DNA of 64,000 bases from Caviibacterium pharyngocola (GCF_002795405.1 NZ_PHGZ01000003.1:124001-188000), one strand, 5' to 3'. Shown: positions 48,790-58,998, numbered from the stretch's first letter. Translations and numbers: made by a program. Notes: generated from the letters alone by a model not told the origin.

Positions 48790-49649
48790 TTTCACCGCAC
48801 TTTTGATACTTTATATTCTTTTTTGAAAACGGAATTTTTATTAAACCCTTGAATGTTTTTAAAGCAATATTTTCAACTTTTTATACTAAAACACCTCGAA
48901 ATAGCATTTTTATCTTTCCGTATCATCTCGCAGTTTGCCATTACAAATAATGTCCTAAATTTAATTCTGCATTCAATCTAGGTATTTTCACTGATATTTT
49001 TTCTCTAGATTCACCACATTGATTCTTATGGATCTCATATTAATGAGATTTAATTTTTCTTTACATTTCTTTTTTCCTGCGAATAACTTCGATATTTACC
49101 CCCGTGACAAGGTAGATTTTTACCTTAATGTATATTGCCTGAGTAGTATTTGTGACTTGTGTATAAGTCTGTGATTTACTTAATCCGTAGTTTCTGCTAA
49201 CCTTGTAACTAATTTCGCATAATGTATATTATGTTAAATAAAATAACTGCAAAAGTCACATTTGAAATCATCCGGATTACCCTATTTTTTTCTTATCGCT
49301 TATTTTGAATTTCAAACCAAATTCTGAAGTTATCAATTTTATTTTTTACGGCGTTGTTATTTGATGTGATGTATTTGGTAAGGCTTTCGAGTTGAAGTTA
49401 TTTATTTGAATTTCAATTTTTTAAATTGAGTTAATTTGTGTTTTGAAATTTCGTTATGGTTTCTTTTGATCGCGCTACGCGAAATCTGAGATAAATTTGC
49501 GAGTTTGGTATCATAGAATTAAAAATAAAAAATTCACCTTTTCGCTAAAAGAGACGCTGTCACAAAATAAACTGTAATTTATGCAGTATCGCGACGATAT
49601 TTTGTCTATAATGCAATAAGAATTACTTAATGCAATCAGTGAGGAAAAA
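48790..49649. other. AT-rich gene-free stretch
   Basis: These 860 bases have no reading frame I can support on either strand; stops are dense. A terminator-like hairpin is at 49032-49049 (ATCTCAT/ATGAGAT, ATTA loop, then T-rich) and a weaker one at 49109-49126 (AAGGTA/TACCTT). A TATAAT at 49607-49612 probably belongs to the nitroreductase promoter. It may be a decayed gene or hold a small RNA. Confidence 0.5.
49032..49062 (+). terminator. Terminator-like hairpin in the gene-free stretch
   Basis: A perfect 7-base stem with an ATTA loop is followed by TTTAATTTTTCTTT. No gene lies upstream within 240 bases, so it may end an unannotated RNA or long read-through from sbcB. Confidence 0.4.
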
Positions 49650-50312
49650 ATGACTCAAGTAACAAAACAGCAAGTTTTAGATGCCTTCCATTTTCGAGCG
49701 GCAACACGAAGCTATGATCCGAATAAAAAAATCGCAAAGGAAGATTTTGCCTATATTTTAGAACTCGCCCGCCTCTCGCCGAGTTCCGTCGGTTCGGAAC
49801 CGTGGAAATTCTTAGTCGTGCAAAATAAAGCCTTGCGCGAACAACTTAAACCGGTTAGCTGGGGAATGGTTACGCAAATTGATGACGCGGATTATTTAGT
49901 GGTGATTTTGGCGAAGAAAAATGCACGCTATGATTCCGATTATTTTCGTCAAGCCTTGGAAAAACGCGGATTGACCGAAGAACAAATGGTTAAGGTGTTG
50001 GCTCGTTATAAAAGTTTTCAAACCGATGATATGAAAATCGCCGATAATCCGCGTGCGTTATTCGATTGGACAAGCAAACAAACCTATATCGCGTTGGCAA
50101 ATATGATGACCGGCGCGGCGCTAATCGGTATTGATAGCTGCCCGATCGAAGGCTTTAATTACGATGAAGTGAATCGTATTTTGGCGCAAGCCAATGCTTT
50201 TGATCCTGAAGAATGGGGCGTTTCCGTTATGGTTACTTTCGGTTACCGGGCGAAAGAAATCAAATCGAAATATCGCAAACCGACGGAAGAAGTGGTCGAT
50301 TGGATTGAATAA
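49650..50312 (+). CDS. NAD(P)H nitroreductase (NfsB-like)
   Basis: The 220-residue FMN enzyme has the family start FRAATRSYDPNKKI (phosphate-binding Arg) and LSPSSVGSEPWKF. The later IDSCPIEGFN block is also typical. It matches the H. influenzae HI1278-type nitroreductase in length. GAGGAAAAA precedes the start. The physiological substrate is unknown. Confidence 0.92.
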   Translation: MTQVTKQQVLDAFHFRAATRSYDPNKKIAKEDFAYILELARLSPSSVGSEPWKFLVVQNKALREQLKPVSWGMVTQIDDADYLVVILAKKNARYDSDYFRQALEKRGLTEEQMVKVLARYKSFQTDDMKIADNPRALFDWTSKQTYIALANMMTGAALIGIDSCPIEGFNYDEVNRILAQANAFDPEEWGVSVMVTFGYRAKEIKSKYRKPTEEVVDWIE

Positions 50313-50318
50313 ACATCG

Positions 50319-50347
50319 AAAGTGCGGTCAATTTGATCGCACTTTTT
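50319..50347 (+). terminator. Nitroreductase terminator from a USS pair with one changed arm
   Basis: AAAGTGCGGTCAA pairs with TTGATCGCACTTT. The second uptake word carries C to T, which leaves a G-U pair in the plus-strand RNA. A T run follows. Confidence 0.65.
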
Positions 50348-50447
50348 CTTCATTTCCCTACTCTACGCCTTATTTTTCGATCGAGATCACAGAAATCTGC
50401 GGTGAAATAGCTTAAGATTTTCCTTTTTAATTAATTAAGGGGAAATA

Positions 50448-51713
50448 ATGGAATTTGAAACTCAATGCCTGCATTCGGGCTATACGCCAAAAAACGGTGA
50501 ACCTCGTGTGCAACCTATTGTGCAAAGTACAACCTTTACTTACGATTCGGCGGAAGATATCGGCGATTTATTTGATTTAAAGAAAGCCGGATTTTTCTAT
50601 AGCCGTTTGGCAAACCCGACTACAAGTGTCGTAGAAGAGAAATTGACCGCACTTGAAGGGGGCGTCGGCGCATTATGCACTTCATCCGGTCAGGCTGCTG
50701 CTTTTTATGCCTTATTAAACGTATTGGAATCCGGCGATCATTTTATTTCGTCCTCCTCTATTTACGGCGGCACCTACAATTTATTTGCACATACGCTGAA
50801 AAAAATGGGTATCGACGTGACATTTGTAGATCCGAGTTTACCTTTAGAAGAGCTAACTCGTGCCATTCAACCGAATACCAAAGCCGTTTTCGGTGAAACA
50901 ATCGCGAATCCGGCACTTCGAGTTTTGGACATTGAGAAATTCGCGCAGCTGGCACAAGCTGCACAAGCACCGTTGATTATCGACAATACTTTTGCGACGC
51001 CCTATTTTTGTCGCCCGTTTGAATTCGGTGCCAATATCGTCGTACACAGTACGACAAAATACCTCGACGGGCACGCGGTCGCATTAGGCGGCGTGATCAT
51101 TGACGGCGGAAATTTTAACTGGCATAACGGTAAATTTCCGCAATTTACTCAGCCGGACGAAACCTATCACGGATTGGTTTATACGGAAACTTTCGGTTCG
51201 GCGGCTTATATTGTGAAAGCACGCGTGCAATTAATGCGCGATCTCGGCGCAACGCCTGCACCGCAAAACAGCTTTTTATTAAATTTGGGCTTGGAAACGC
51301 TCGCGCTCAGAATGCAAGCACACTACCGCAATGCCCTTACCGTCGCTGAATTTTTAGAAGCGCATCCTTGCGTAAATGCGGTTAATTATCCAGCATTAAA
51401 GAGCTCGCCGGATTATGCCTTGAAACAAAAATACGTCCCGAACGGACTGTGCGGCGTGGTGTCTTTTGAAATTAAAGGCGGAAAAGAAGCGGCGGCGAAA
51501 TGGTTGAATGCGTTAAAATTAGTGTCGCGCGAAGTTCACGTCGCGGACATTCGAACCTGCGCGCTACATCCGGCAAGTTCGACACACCGTCAATTAAGCG
51601 CCGAAGAATTGGAAGCAATCGATATTTCCGCCGGTCTTATTCGTATTTCCTGCGGAATCGAACATATCAATGACATTTTGGCGGATTTGCAGCAAGCCTT
51701 TGATTCACTGTAA
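50448..51713 (+). CDS. metY: O-acetylhomoserine sulfhydrylase (aminocarboxypropyltransferase)
   Basis: The 421-residue PLP enzyme of the Cys/Met metabolism family makes homocysteine from O-acetylhomoserine and sulfide. Visible are TLHSG-type start ETQCLHSGYTP, YSRLANPT, LCTSSGQAA, and the PLP Lys in HSTTKYLDGH. AAGGGGAAA precedes the start. I saw no SAM riboswitch upstream. It could act on O-succinylhomoserine instead; the length and motifs fit the MetY type better. Confidence 0.9.
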   Translation: MEFETQCLHSGYTPKNGEPRVQPIVQSTTFTYDSAEDIGDLFDLKKAGFFYSRLANPTTSVVEEKLTALEGGVGALCTSSGQAAAFYALLNVLESGDHFISSSSIYGGTYNLFAHTLKKMGIDVTFVDPSLPLEELTRAIQPNTKAVFGETIANPALRVLDIEKFAQLAQAAQAPLIIDNTFATPYFCRPFEFGANIVVHSTTKYLDGHAVALGGVIIDGGNFNWHNGKFPQFTQPDETYHGLVYTETFGSAAYIVKARVQLMRDLGATPAPQNSFLLNLGLETLALRMQAHYRNALTVAEFLEAHPCVNAVNYPALKSSPDYALKQKYVPNGLCGVVSFEIKGGKEAAAKWLNALKLVSREVHVADIRTCALHPASSTHRQLSAEELEAIDISAGLIRISCGIEHINDILADLQQAFDSL

Positions 51714-51736
51714 CAAAAATAAACCTTAATAAAATC

Positions 51737-51790
51737 AACCGCACTTTGCGCCTCACGACAACAGCTGTTTAGCCGAAGTGCGGTTATTTT
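51737..51790. terminator. Inverted USS pair between metY and the pirin gene
   Basis: AACCGCACTT (51737-51746) and AAGTGCGGTT (51776-51785) pair across a 29-base loop, followed by ATTTTT. It lies between convergent genes. Confidence 0.65.
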
Positions 51791-51797
51791 TCGTGAA

Positions 51798-52673
51798 TTA
51801 TTCTTGCACGATTTGTCCGAATTTTCCGCTTTGCACGTCTTCAATGGCTTGCAGAATTTCTGCTTTCGAATTCATCACAAAAGGTCCGTAACCGACGACC
51901 GGTTCATCAATAGGCTCGCCGCTTAAGATTAATAATTTCGCGTCATTATTCGCCTCAAGCTTCACCCCCTCCCCGCCTCGCTGAAAGGTCGCTAATTCTC
52001 CGCGACGCGCAATTTGTTCGTCGTTAATTTGAACCGTGCCGTCCAACACCAGAATAATCAAATTATGACTTTCCGGAACGGGAAATAAATGAGATTTTCC
52101 CGCGTGTAATGCCACATCCCACATATTGATCGGTGTAAATGTCGCGGCAGCACCTTGCACCGAACCGAATTCACCGGCAATAATTCGAGCGCTGCCGGCA
52201 TTTTCTGCCAACGGAACGATCGGAATATTTGCCGATTTAATCGCCTGATATTTCGGGCGGGTCATTTTGTGCTCGGCGGGTAAATTCACCCAAAGTTGCA
52301 CCATTTCAAACATCCCGCCCTTGCGTGAAAAATCGGCGGAATGAAATTCTTGGTGCATTAACCCGGAGCCCGCCGTCATCCATTGCACATCGCCTGTGCC
52401 GATCGTTCCGCCGCCACCGTAAGAATCTTTATGCGTCACCTCGCCTTGATACGCCAGCGTCACCGTTTCGAATCCGCGATGCGGATGCTCGCCGACACCA
52501 CGAAAATCCGCTGTTCGTCCGCCGTCAAAATGACGCGGCGGATTGTAATCCATTAATAAAAACGGGCTTAAATGTTCATTTTTATCTTGATAACTAAACA
52601 TCGATTTAACGTGAAAACCGTTACCGACCCAATGTTTTTCCGGCCCGCTGTGAATAGTTGCAACTGATTTCAT
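51798..52673 (-). CDS. Pirin-family protein
   Basis: The 291-residue bicupin has metal-ligand motifs HPHRGFETVTLAYQGEVTHKDS in the N-terminal cupin (His, His, His, Glu ligands). A pirin C-terminal domain follows. Pirins include quercetinase-like dioxygenases and regulators; the role here is unknown. It is divergent from the ferritins across 341 bases. The start has AAGGAGAAATAAA upstream. Confidence 0.9.
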   Translation of the reverse strand: MKSVATIHSGPEKHWVGNGFHVKSMFSYQDKNEHLSPFLLMDYNPPRHFDGGRTADFRGVGEHPHRGFETVTLAYQGEVTHKDSYGGGGTIGTGDVQWMTAGSGLMHQEFHSADFSRKGGMFEMVQLWVNLPAEHKMTRPKYQAIKSANIPIVPLAENAGSARIIAGEFGSVQGAAATFTPINMWDVALHAGKSHLFPVPESHNLIILVLDGTVQINDEQIARRGELATFQRGGEGVKLEANNDAKLLILSGEPIDEPVVGYGPFVMNSKAEILQAIEDVQSGKFGQIVQE

Positions 52674-53014
52674 TTTATTTCTCCTTATTTGTATTCTTGT
52701 TCATTTCGGCTTTAGTCGAGTCATTTTCGCTAAAGTGTGTTAATTATATCTTTCACTAAAATTTGATAAATACGGGAAATATTGAAACAATTTCAATAAA
52801 AAAGAAAAAATAAAATCACCGCACTTTTTTGCTTTTCAAAGGCAAGGCTAAGCTTGTTGTTAATTATTCGTATATAACTTTGTTAAATAAAAATAATTTT
52901 TATTTAAAAACTCTTTTAAAATGAATAACTTACAAAATAAACCGCTTGATTTTTCTCAAAGTGCGGTTAAAATGAAAACTGTTTTATTCACATTAAAAAG
53001 GAAAGGAGTTGGTT
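52674..53014. promoter_or_regulatory. Pirin/ferritin divergent region with possible Fur box
   Basis: No gene is visible. A perfect AT palindrome (11-base arms, one-base centre) spans 52884-52906. The 19 bases at 52886-52904 match 13 of 19 Fur-box positions. AAGGAG lies before the first ferritin. Two uptake words are also present. Fur control is inferred from motif and from the iron-storage genes. Confidence 0.35.
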
Positions 53015-53500
53015 ATGCTGAACAAAGCAATCACCGATAAATTGAACGAACAAATTAACTTAGAATTTTATTCGTCCAATGTTTATTTACAAATGAGCGC
53101 GTGGTGTGCGTCTCGCGGTTATGAAGGTGCGGCAGCGTTTTTATTACGTCACGCCGATGAAGAAATGGAACATATGCAAAAATTATTTTCCTATGTTAAC
53201 GACACCAGCGGAATGCCGTTATTAGGTAAAATCGAGGCGCCAAAAAATGATTACCGATCATTAAAAGAAGTGTTTGAAATCATTTTCGAACACGAAAAAT
53301 TCGTCACGGCGAAAATTAACGAATTGGTTGAAGTCACTTTTGCCCACAAAGACTACTCTACCTTTAATTTCTTACAATGGTATGTTGCCGAACAACACGA
53401 AGAAGAAAAATTGTTCAGTGGCATTTTAGATAAATTCAACTTGGTCGGCGAAGACGGTCGTTCGCTTTACTATGTGGATCGCGATTTAGCGACATTATAA
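53015..53500 (+). CDS. ftnA: Non-haem ferritin, first copy
   Basis: The 161-residue four-helix iron-storage protein. Ferroxidase residues are visible as Glu in [13 protein letters not shown], Glu and His in DEEMEHM, Glu in EHEKF and Gln in [13 protein letters not shown] chose the ATG at 53015 because AAAGGAG lies six bases upstream; an in-frame TTG at 53009 overlaps it. A second ferritin follows after 13 bases. Confidence 0.95.
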   Translation: MLNKAITDKLNEQINLEFYSSNVYLQMSAWCASRGYEGAAAFLLRHADEEMEHMQKLFSYVNDTSGMPLLGKIEAPKNDYRSLKEVFEIIFEHEKFVTAKINELVEVTFAHKDYSTFNFLQWYVAEQHEEEKLFSGILDKFNLVGEDGRSLYYVDRDLATL

Positions 53501-53513
53501 GGGAGAAAAAACA

Positions 53514-54011
53514 ATGTTATCGGCAAACGTGATTAATTTATTAAACGATCAAATGAATTTGGAATTTTATTCCTCTAATTTATATTTGCAAATGAGTGCG
53601 TGGTGCGAACAAAAAGGATTCAAAGGCGCGGCGGCGTTTTTATCCGCGCACGCGGCGGAAGAAATGCAACATATGCGCAAATTGTTCACTTATTTGAACG
53701 AAACCGGCGCGTTAGCGGTAATTCGTGAGATCGACGCTCCGCCACACGAATTTACCTCGTTAAAACAAGTTATCGAATTAACTTATGAACACGAAAAACT
53801 TATCACCAGCAAAATTAACGAATTGGTCGGCAAAACCTTTGAGGAAAAAGACTATTCTGCGTTCAATTTCTTGCAATGGTATGTAGCGGAACAACACGAA
53901 GAAGAAAAATTATTCAGCGGTATTTTAGATAAATTGAATCTTCTCGGTGACGACGGCAAAGGCTTATTCCTTGTGGATAAAGATTTAGCCGCGTTAGCAA
54001 CCCGCGCATAA
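53514..54011 (+). CDS. ftnB: Non-haem ferritin, second copy
   Basis: The 165-residue paralogue of the upstream gene has the same helix pattern and ferroxidase residues ([14 protein letters not shown] with Gln in place of Glu, [17 protein letters not shown]). The two subunits may form mixed 24-mers, as proposed for the tandem ferritins of H. influenzae. GGGAGAAAA precedes the start. Confidence 0.95.
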   Translation: MLSANVINLLNDQMNLEFYSSNLYLQMSAWCEQKGFKGAAAFLSAHAAEEMQHMRKLFTYLNETGALAVIREIDAPPHEFTSLKQVIELTYEHEKLITSKINELVGKTFEEKDYSAFNFLQWYVAEQHEEEKLFSGILDKLNLLGDDGKGLFLVDKDLAALATRA

Positions 54012-54021
54012 TCCTCCGAAC

Positions 54022-54052
54022 AAGCCGATAGAATTTTCCGTCGGCTTTTTAT
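54022..54052. terminator. Terminator after the ferritin pair
   Basis: AAGCCGA and TCGGCTT form a 7-base stem followed by T residues. On the other strand it lies just past the end of the small membrane protein gene. Confidence 0.75.
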
Positions 54053-54204
54053 TTTTCCGCATAAACTTGTTGATTTTCCACCGCACTTTTTCCCGTTTCG
54101 TTTTTCTCATAACTACAGGTTTTATACACGAAGGCAAACAGCAAAATACAAAGCATTATTAAAATTTGTATCAAGCGTTTTTTAGTCAATTTTTCCGCTG
54201 CCAT
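54049..54204 (-). CDS. 51-residue single-pass membrane protein
   Basis: The reading frame starts MAAEKLTKKR, with one hydrophobic helix (about 12-27, ILIMLCILLFAFVY) and a polar tail. An uptake word lies inside the coding sequence and is read as KSAV. GGAG lies about 13 bases before the ATG. Short proteins of this type occur in Pasteurellaceae, but I cannot name a function. It is convergent with the ferritins. Confidence 0.5.
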   Translation of the reverse strand: MAAEKLTKKRLIQILIMLCILLFAFVYKTCSYEKNETGKSAVENQQVYAEK

Positions 54205-54280
54205 AATGGTCTTTTTGCTCCTTTAACAAAGATTTAACTATTTAAATCTTCTTAATTTTTAGATTTAATGGTATCATTTA

Positions 54281-54294
54281 TTGAGTTAGATCAA
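54281..54294. promoter_or_regulatory. FNR box upstream of fnr
   Basis: TTGAGTTAGATCAA matches nine of ten conserved positions of TTGAT-N4-ATCAA. It lies 46-59 bases before the fnr start codon, consistent with autoregulation. Confidence 0.65.
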
Positions 54295-54339
54295 TTTTAC
54301 ACGACTTTTTTCTGTTTGACCGAGTTATTTGAGGATTAA

Positions 54340-55113
54340 ATGAAAATTTTAGCTAACGAAGCCAAAATCGGGCGTCGCGTTCAATCCGGCGGATGTGCAA
54401 TTCATTGTCAAGATTGCAGTATCAGCCAACTTTGTATTCCCTTCACATTAAACGAACACGAATTGGATCAACTTGATAATATTATCGAACGCAAAAAACC
54501 CATTCAAAAATCGCAAGTGTTATTTAAAGCCGGCGATGAATTAACCTCGCTTTATGCCATTCGGTCAGGCACAATCAAATCTTATACCATCAGCGAAACC
54601 GGCGAAGAACAAATCACTTCCTTCCATTTACCCGGCGATTTGGTCGGTTTCGACGCTATTACCAATATGCAGCACCCAAGCTTTGCGCAAGCCTTGGAAA
54701 CCGCAATGGTGTGTGAAATCCCTTTTGACGTATTGGACGATTTATCCGGCAAAATGCCGAAATTGCGCCAGCAAATGATGCGTTTAATGAGCAATGAAAT
54801 CAAAAACGATCAAGAAATGATTTTATTGTTATCCAAAATGAACGCGGAAGAACGTTTGGCGGCGTTTATTCATAATTTATCCCGTCGTTATTCGGCTCGC
54901 GGCTTTTCTGCGCGCGAATTCCGTTTAACGATGACCCGCGGCGACATCGGCAATTATCTCGGCTTAACCGTAGAAACCATCAGCCGTTTATTAGGACGTT
55001 TTCAAAAAATCGGAATGTTATCCGTGCAAGGAAAATATATCACCATTAATAATATGGCAGAACTTGCCGAACTTGCCGGCGTCACCAAAACAAAATTACA
55101 ACTGCTCGGTTAA
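54340..55113 (+). CDS. fnr: Anaerobic regulator FNR
   Basis: The 257-residue CRP/FNR-family oxygen sensor. Cluster ligands Cys23, Cys26 and Cys32 lie in [14 protein letters not shown], and Cys125 in AMVCEIPF, matching the E. coli positions shifted by three. A cyclic-nucleotide-like beta barrel follows. The helix-turn-helix [21 protein letters not shown] has the ETxSR recognition core. uspE follows downstream, as in E. coli. Confidence 0.98.
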   Translation: MKILANEAKIGRRVQSGGCAIHCQDCSISQLCIPFTLNEHELDQLDNIIERKKPIQKSQVLFKAGDELTSLYAIRSGTIKSYTISETGEEQITSFHLPGDLVGFDAITNMQHPSFAQALETAMVCEIPFDVLDDLSGKMPKLRQQMMRLMSNEIKNDQEMILLLSKMNAEERLAAFIHNLSRRYSARGFSAREFRLTMTRGDIGNYLGLTVETISRLLGRFQKIGMLSVQGKYITINNMAELAELAGVTKTKLQLLG

Positions 55114-55129
55114 TTTCATTACTTTCCTC

Positions 55130-55172
55130 GTGATGCTAGTGCAGTATTTTGTTGCACTAGATCACCTTTTTT
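55130..55172 (+). terminator. Terminator after fnr
   Basis: GTGAT-CTAGTGCA pairs with TGCACTAG-ATCAC with one bulged G, followed by six T residues. Confidence 0.85.
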
Positions 55173-55248
55173 AAAACTCTTCCTTGTTATTTCATAAAAT
55201 CTTTTCTATCCTATTAGTCGCATAAACACAGCAGCTATGGAGGTTGTT

Positions 55249-56178
55249 ATGAAGTTTAATAATATACTTGTCATTCTCAATCCGGAAAACGAAAAACAAT
55301 ATGCGCTTGCGCGAGCGGTTCGTTTAGTTAAAGAACAAAAAAGCGAAACCAAGGTAAAGATTACGACCTTTATGGCGGTTTACGATCTGTCTTATGAAAT
55401 GTCCGCCCTGCTGTCCTCGGAAGAACGCGAAAGTATGCATCGCGGCGTCATCGAACAACGTCAAAAAGCGGTTCAACCTTATTTGGAAAAATATGCTGAT
55501 CCGAATATCGAATTCCATTCTATCGTCGTGTGGAACAGCAATGAAGCGGAAGCCATCAGTGCGGAAGTAGAAAAAGATAATTACGATTTGGTGGTGAAAT
55601 ATACGCAAGAAGAAGACAGCATTACTTCGCTAATTTTCACGCCGTTGGATTGGCAATTACTGCGCAAATGCCCGACGCCGATTATGATCGTTAAAGACAG
55701 CGATTGGAAACATCAACGCCGTATTCTAGTGGCGGTAAACGTCTCCGACGATGAAGACAATCACAGTATTTTCAATGATGAATTGGTTACGCTGGGGATT
55801 GATTTGGCGGATATTTTGGAGCGCGGCAATGTTCATTTGGTCACAGCCTATCCGCCGACACCGATTAATATGGCGATCGATTTACCGGAATTTAACACCG
55901 TGGAATATAACAACGGTATTCGCGGGCAACATTTAATCAATATGAAAGCCTTACGCCAAAAATTCGGTATTGATGAAGATCATACCCACGTTTGCGAAGG
56001 TTTTCCGGAAGATGTAATCCCTGAAGTGGCGCAAAAAATCGGCGCGGAAATGGTGGTTTTAAGCACAATCGGACGCACCGGCTTCTCCGCCGCCTTATTG
56101 GGCAACACCGCCGAACACGTTATCAGCAAACTAAACTGTAACCTATTGGCGATTAAACCGAGCAAACCTATCGATTAA
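55249..56178 (+). CDS. uspE: Universal stress protein E (tandem USP domains)
   Basis: The 309-residue protein has two USP domains (about 1-150 and 155-305). The second ends in VVLSTIGRTGFSAALLGNTAEHVI, the nucleotide-binding type motif. I chose the ATG at 55249 because GGAGG lies just upstream and overlaps the codons after an earlier in-frame ATG at 55237. The fnr-uspE order is conserved in gammaproteobacteria. Confidence 0.95.
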   Translation: MKFNNILVILNPENEKQYALARAVRLVKEQKSETKVKITTFMAVYDLSYEMSALLSSEERESMHRGVIEQRQKAVQPYLEKYADPNIEFHSIVVWNSNEAEAISAEVEKDNYDLVVKYTQEEDSITSLIFTPLDWQLLRKCPTPIMIVKDSDWKHQRRILVAVNVSDDEDNHSIFNDELVTLGIDLADILERGNVHLVTAYPPTPINMAIDLPEFNTVEYNNGIRGQHLINMKALRQKFGIDEDHTHVCEGFPEDVIPEVAQKIGAEMVVLSTIGRTGFSAALLGNTAEHVISKLNCNLLAIKPSKPID

Positions 56179-56195
56179 TTCGCCTCGACAAATGC

Positions 56196-56238
56196 AAAAG
56201 TGCGGTAAAAAATACTTGTTTTTTCACCGCACTTTTTG
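56196..56238. terminator. Inverted USS pair after uspE
   Basis: AAAAGTGCGGT (56196-56206) and ACCGCACTTTT (56226-56236) form an 11-base stem with a T run. Confidence 0.75.
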
Positions 56239-56259
56239 TTGTTTAGCTTTTATCCGACA

Positions 56260-56370
56260 GCGACCTTTGGTCGCAATCGGTTACGCATTGGTTGTGGCTT
56301 TGCCACCTAAATAGGAGCGGCAACACCGCTCACTTATGCGTAACCTAGTACGGCTTTGCCGTGCTAGGTT
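56260..56370. repeat. Multi-hairpin structured element between uspE and topA
   Basis: Five perfect or near-perfect stems occur in 111 bases. They are GCGACC-TTT-GGTCGC (56260-56274), an outer GGTTACGCAT/ATGCGTAACC stem (56279-56288 with 56336-56345) enclosing GTGGC-TTT-GCCAC (56294-56306) and GAGCGG/CCGCTC (56315-56331), and AACCTAGTACGGC-TTT-GCCGTGCTAGGTT (56342-56370). The last stem shares AACC with the outer stem, so they compete. It lies beyond the uspE terminator and past the topA stop. I do not recognise it. Confidence 0.6.
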
Positions 56371-56391
56371 AGAAAAAATTTGATTGCCTGA

Positions 56392-58998
56392 TTATTTTTT
56401 ACGCTCAACCCATTTCCCGTCAAGATAATCCACCAACCATTTGGTCGCTTTGCCCTCTTTTTCCGAGGTAACATATTGACGTTTTTCTTTTCGACTGAAA
56501 CGGATAATCGCCTCATTGCCATCCGGATCTTTCGCCGGCGCATCCGCCAAATATTGCAATTTCTCCGGTAAACGCTCGCGATATTGCGCTAATTCCGCCA
56601 CTTTCGCCGGTCGAGTTTCGCGTGATTTCGGGAAATTATGCGCCGACATAAACACGCCGCTTGCGCCGTCGCGCAGCACGAAATACGCATCGGATTTTTC
56701 ACATTTTAGTTCAGGGAAATGCACCGGTTCTTCTTTCGGCGGTGCGACCTCGCCGTTTTTCAGAATTTTACGCGTATTATCACACGCGGTACACGCCATA
56801 TATTTACCGAAACGGCCTAATTTTAAATGCATATCCGAACCGCATTTATCACATTCGACAACCGGACCGTCATAGCCTTTAATTTTAAATTCGCCTTGTT
56901 CGATAATATAACCATCGCAATTCGGATTATTCCCGCAAATATGTAATTTACGGTGATTATCAATCAGATAGCTATCCATTGCGGTGCCGCATTTCGGGCA
57001 ACGTTTGCGTTCCATTAATGCTTTGGTTTCGGACGCTTCATCCAACACGTTTAATAATTCCGCTTCCGGAATCAAATTTATCGTGGTTTTACACCGCTCT
57101 TTCGGCGGCAAGGCATAACCGGAACAGCCTAAAAAGACACCTGTGCTCGCCGTGCGAATCGCCATTTTTCGTCCGCAGGTCGGACAATCAATATCGGTCG
57201 GCACTAAACTGTTCGGCTTCATTCCACCTTCCAATTCATCCAGCTCCGCTTGGCTTAATTTTTGCGAAAAATCGCTAAAGAATTGGTTTAACTCGGATTT
57301 CCAATCTTTTTTGCCGTTTGCGATTTGGTCTAAAATATTTTCCATATTCGCGGTGAAATCATAGCTCATTAAATCGGCAAAAGATTGATCCAAACGATCG
57401 GTAACGATTTCGCCCATTTTTTCCGCATAAAAACGGCGATTTTCCGTGCGAACATAACCGCGTTCTTGAATGGTGGAAATAATCGCCGCATAGGTGGATG
57501 GACGCCCGATACCGCGTTTTTCCAATTCTTTCACTAACGCCGCTTCGGTGAAACGTGCCGGCGGTTTGGTAAAATGTTGTTGCGGCAAAATATCTTTTAA
57601 TTTCAAGCTCTCACCGACTTTCACTTCCGGCAACACTTGATCTTCGGCGTTTTTGCCGATTTGCGGTAACACTTTCGTCCAACCGTCGAAACGTAAAATC
57701 CGCCCTTTCGCTTTTAAGCCGTAATCGCCCGCGCGCACGGTTAAGGTCGTGCTGTCATATTGCGCCGCCGGCATTTGACAAGCGACGAATTGGCGCCAGA
57801 TCAAATCATATAATCGCACGGCGTCTTTATCCATTCCGACCAAATCCGCCGCCAGCACCGTCACATCGGACGGACGAATCGCTTCGTGCGCTTCTTGCGC
57901 GTTTTCTTTGCTGGAATAGAAATTCGGTTTTTCCGGCAAATACGGCTGACCGTAATGGCGCGCAATATAATCGCGCACGGCGTTTAGCGCATCTTGGCTT
58001 AAATTGGTGCTATCGGTACGCATATAAGTGATATAACCGGCTTCATATAAACGCTGCGCCAACATCATTGTTTTCTTCACGCCGAAACTTAACCGCGTGC
58101 TGGCGGTTTGTTGTAATGTAGAAGTAATAAACGGCGCGCGCGGTCTGGAACCGGTCGGTTTGGTTTCCAAATCCGTGACGAGGTAATCGGAATCACGCAA
58201 AAAATCCACCGCACTTTGTACTTGCGCGGCATTTTTCGGTTCGAATTTATTACCGTTAAATTCCGTGACATCAAGCTGAATACGCGCTTTCTTCGCCGTT
58301 TCGCTCTGTACCGCGACTTCCCAATATTCTTCCGGTTTGAAGGCTTTGATTTCGCGCTCGCGTTCCACCAATAACTTCACCGCTACGGATTGCACGCGTC
58401 CGGCAGATAAGCCGCGCGCCACTTTTTTCCATAATAACGGCGACACCATAAAACCGACGACGCGATCCAGAAAACGGCGGGTTTGCTGCGCATTCACCCG
58501 ATCCAAATTCAACTGTTCCGGCTTTTCAAAGGCTTGTTTAATGGCGTTTTTCGTAATTTCGTTAAACACCACGCGACTGAAACGGGCGTCATCGCCGCCG
58601 ATCACCTCACGCAAGTGCCACGCAATCGCCTCTCCTTCTCTATCCAAGTCGGTCGCCAGATAAATATGATCGGCTTTTTTGGCTAAGGATTTCAATTCGG
58701 CGACCACTTTTTCCTTATCCGGCAAAATTTGATAATTCGCCGCCCAATTATGATAAGGATCGATACCCATTCGTTTTACCAGCGCGTTACGTTCTTTTTC
58801 TTCTTTAACGGCTTGTTTTTCTTGTAAACTTAATCCCTTAGTAGAAATCGGCTTGCTTTTTTCTCCGCTGCCGCTACCGACGGTCGGCAAATCGCGTATG
58901 TGACCGACACTGGATTTGACCACATAATTACCGCCCAAATATTTATTAATGGTTTTCGCCTTTGCCGGCGACTCCACAATAACCAAAGATTTACTCAT
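56392..58998 (-). CDS. topA: DNA topoisomerase I
   Basis: Relaxes negative supercoils (type IA). The 868-residue protein has the Toprim start [12 protein letters not shown] and [13 protein letters not shown]. The active-site Tyr is in [13 protein letters not shown] (near 320). Three C-terminal zinc-finger regions (CPTC, CPKC, CDKC with paired Cys) follow, then two further C-terminal domains. Length matches E. coli TopA (865). It is divergent from a LysR gene. Confidence 0.98.
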   Translation of the reverse strand: MSKSLVIVESPAKAKTINKYLGGNYVVKSSVGHIRDLPTVGSGSGEKSKPISTKGLSLQEKQAVKEEKERNALVKRMGIDPYHNWAANYQILPDKEKVVAELKSLAKKADHIYLATDLDREGEAIAWHLREVIGGDDARFSRVVFNEITKNAIKQAFEKPEQLNLDRVNAQQTRRFLDRVVGFMVSPLLWKKVARGLSAGRVQSVAVKLLVEREREIKAFKPEEYWEVAVQSETAKKARIQLDVTEFNGNKFEPKNAAQVQSAVDFLRDSDYLVTDLETKPTGSRPRAPFITSTLQQTASTRLSFGVKKTMMLAQRLYEAGYITYMRTDSTNLSQDALNAVRDYIARHYGQPYLPEKPNFYSSKENAQEAHEAIRPSDVTVLAADLVGMDKDAVRLYDLIWRQFVACQMPAAQYDSTTLTVRAGDYGLKAKGRILRFDGWTKVLPQIGKNAEDQVLPEVKVGESLKLKDILPQQHFTKPPARFTEAALVKELEKRGIGRPSTYAAIISTIQERGYVRTENRRFYAEKMGEIVTDRLDQSFADLMSYDFTANMENILDQIANGKKDWKSELNQFFSDFSQKLSQAELDELEGGMKPNSLVPTDIDCPTCGRKMAIRTASTGVFLGCSGYALPPKERCKTTINLIPEAELLNVLDEASETKALMERKRCPKCGTAMDSYLIDNHRKLHICGNNPNCDGYIIEQGEFKIKGYDGPVVECDKCGSDMHLKLGRFGKYMACTACDNTRKILKNGEVAPPKEEPVHFPELKCEKSDAYFVLRDGASGVFMSAHNFPKSRETRPAKVAELAQYRERLPEKLQYLADAPAKDPDGNEAIIRFSRKEKRQYVTSEKEGKATKWLVDYLDGKWVERKK

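Noticed and set aside
50346-50447. A SAM riboswitch upstream of metY
   Set aside because: The leader is short and lacks the conserved stems; only ordinary promoter-like AT-rich sequence is seen.
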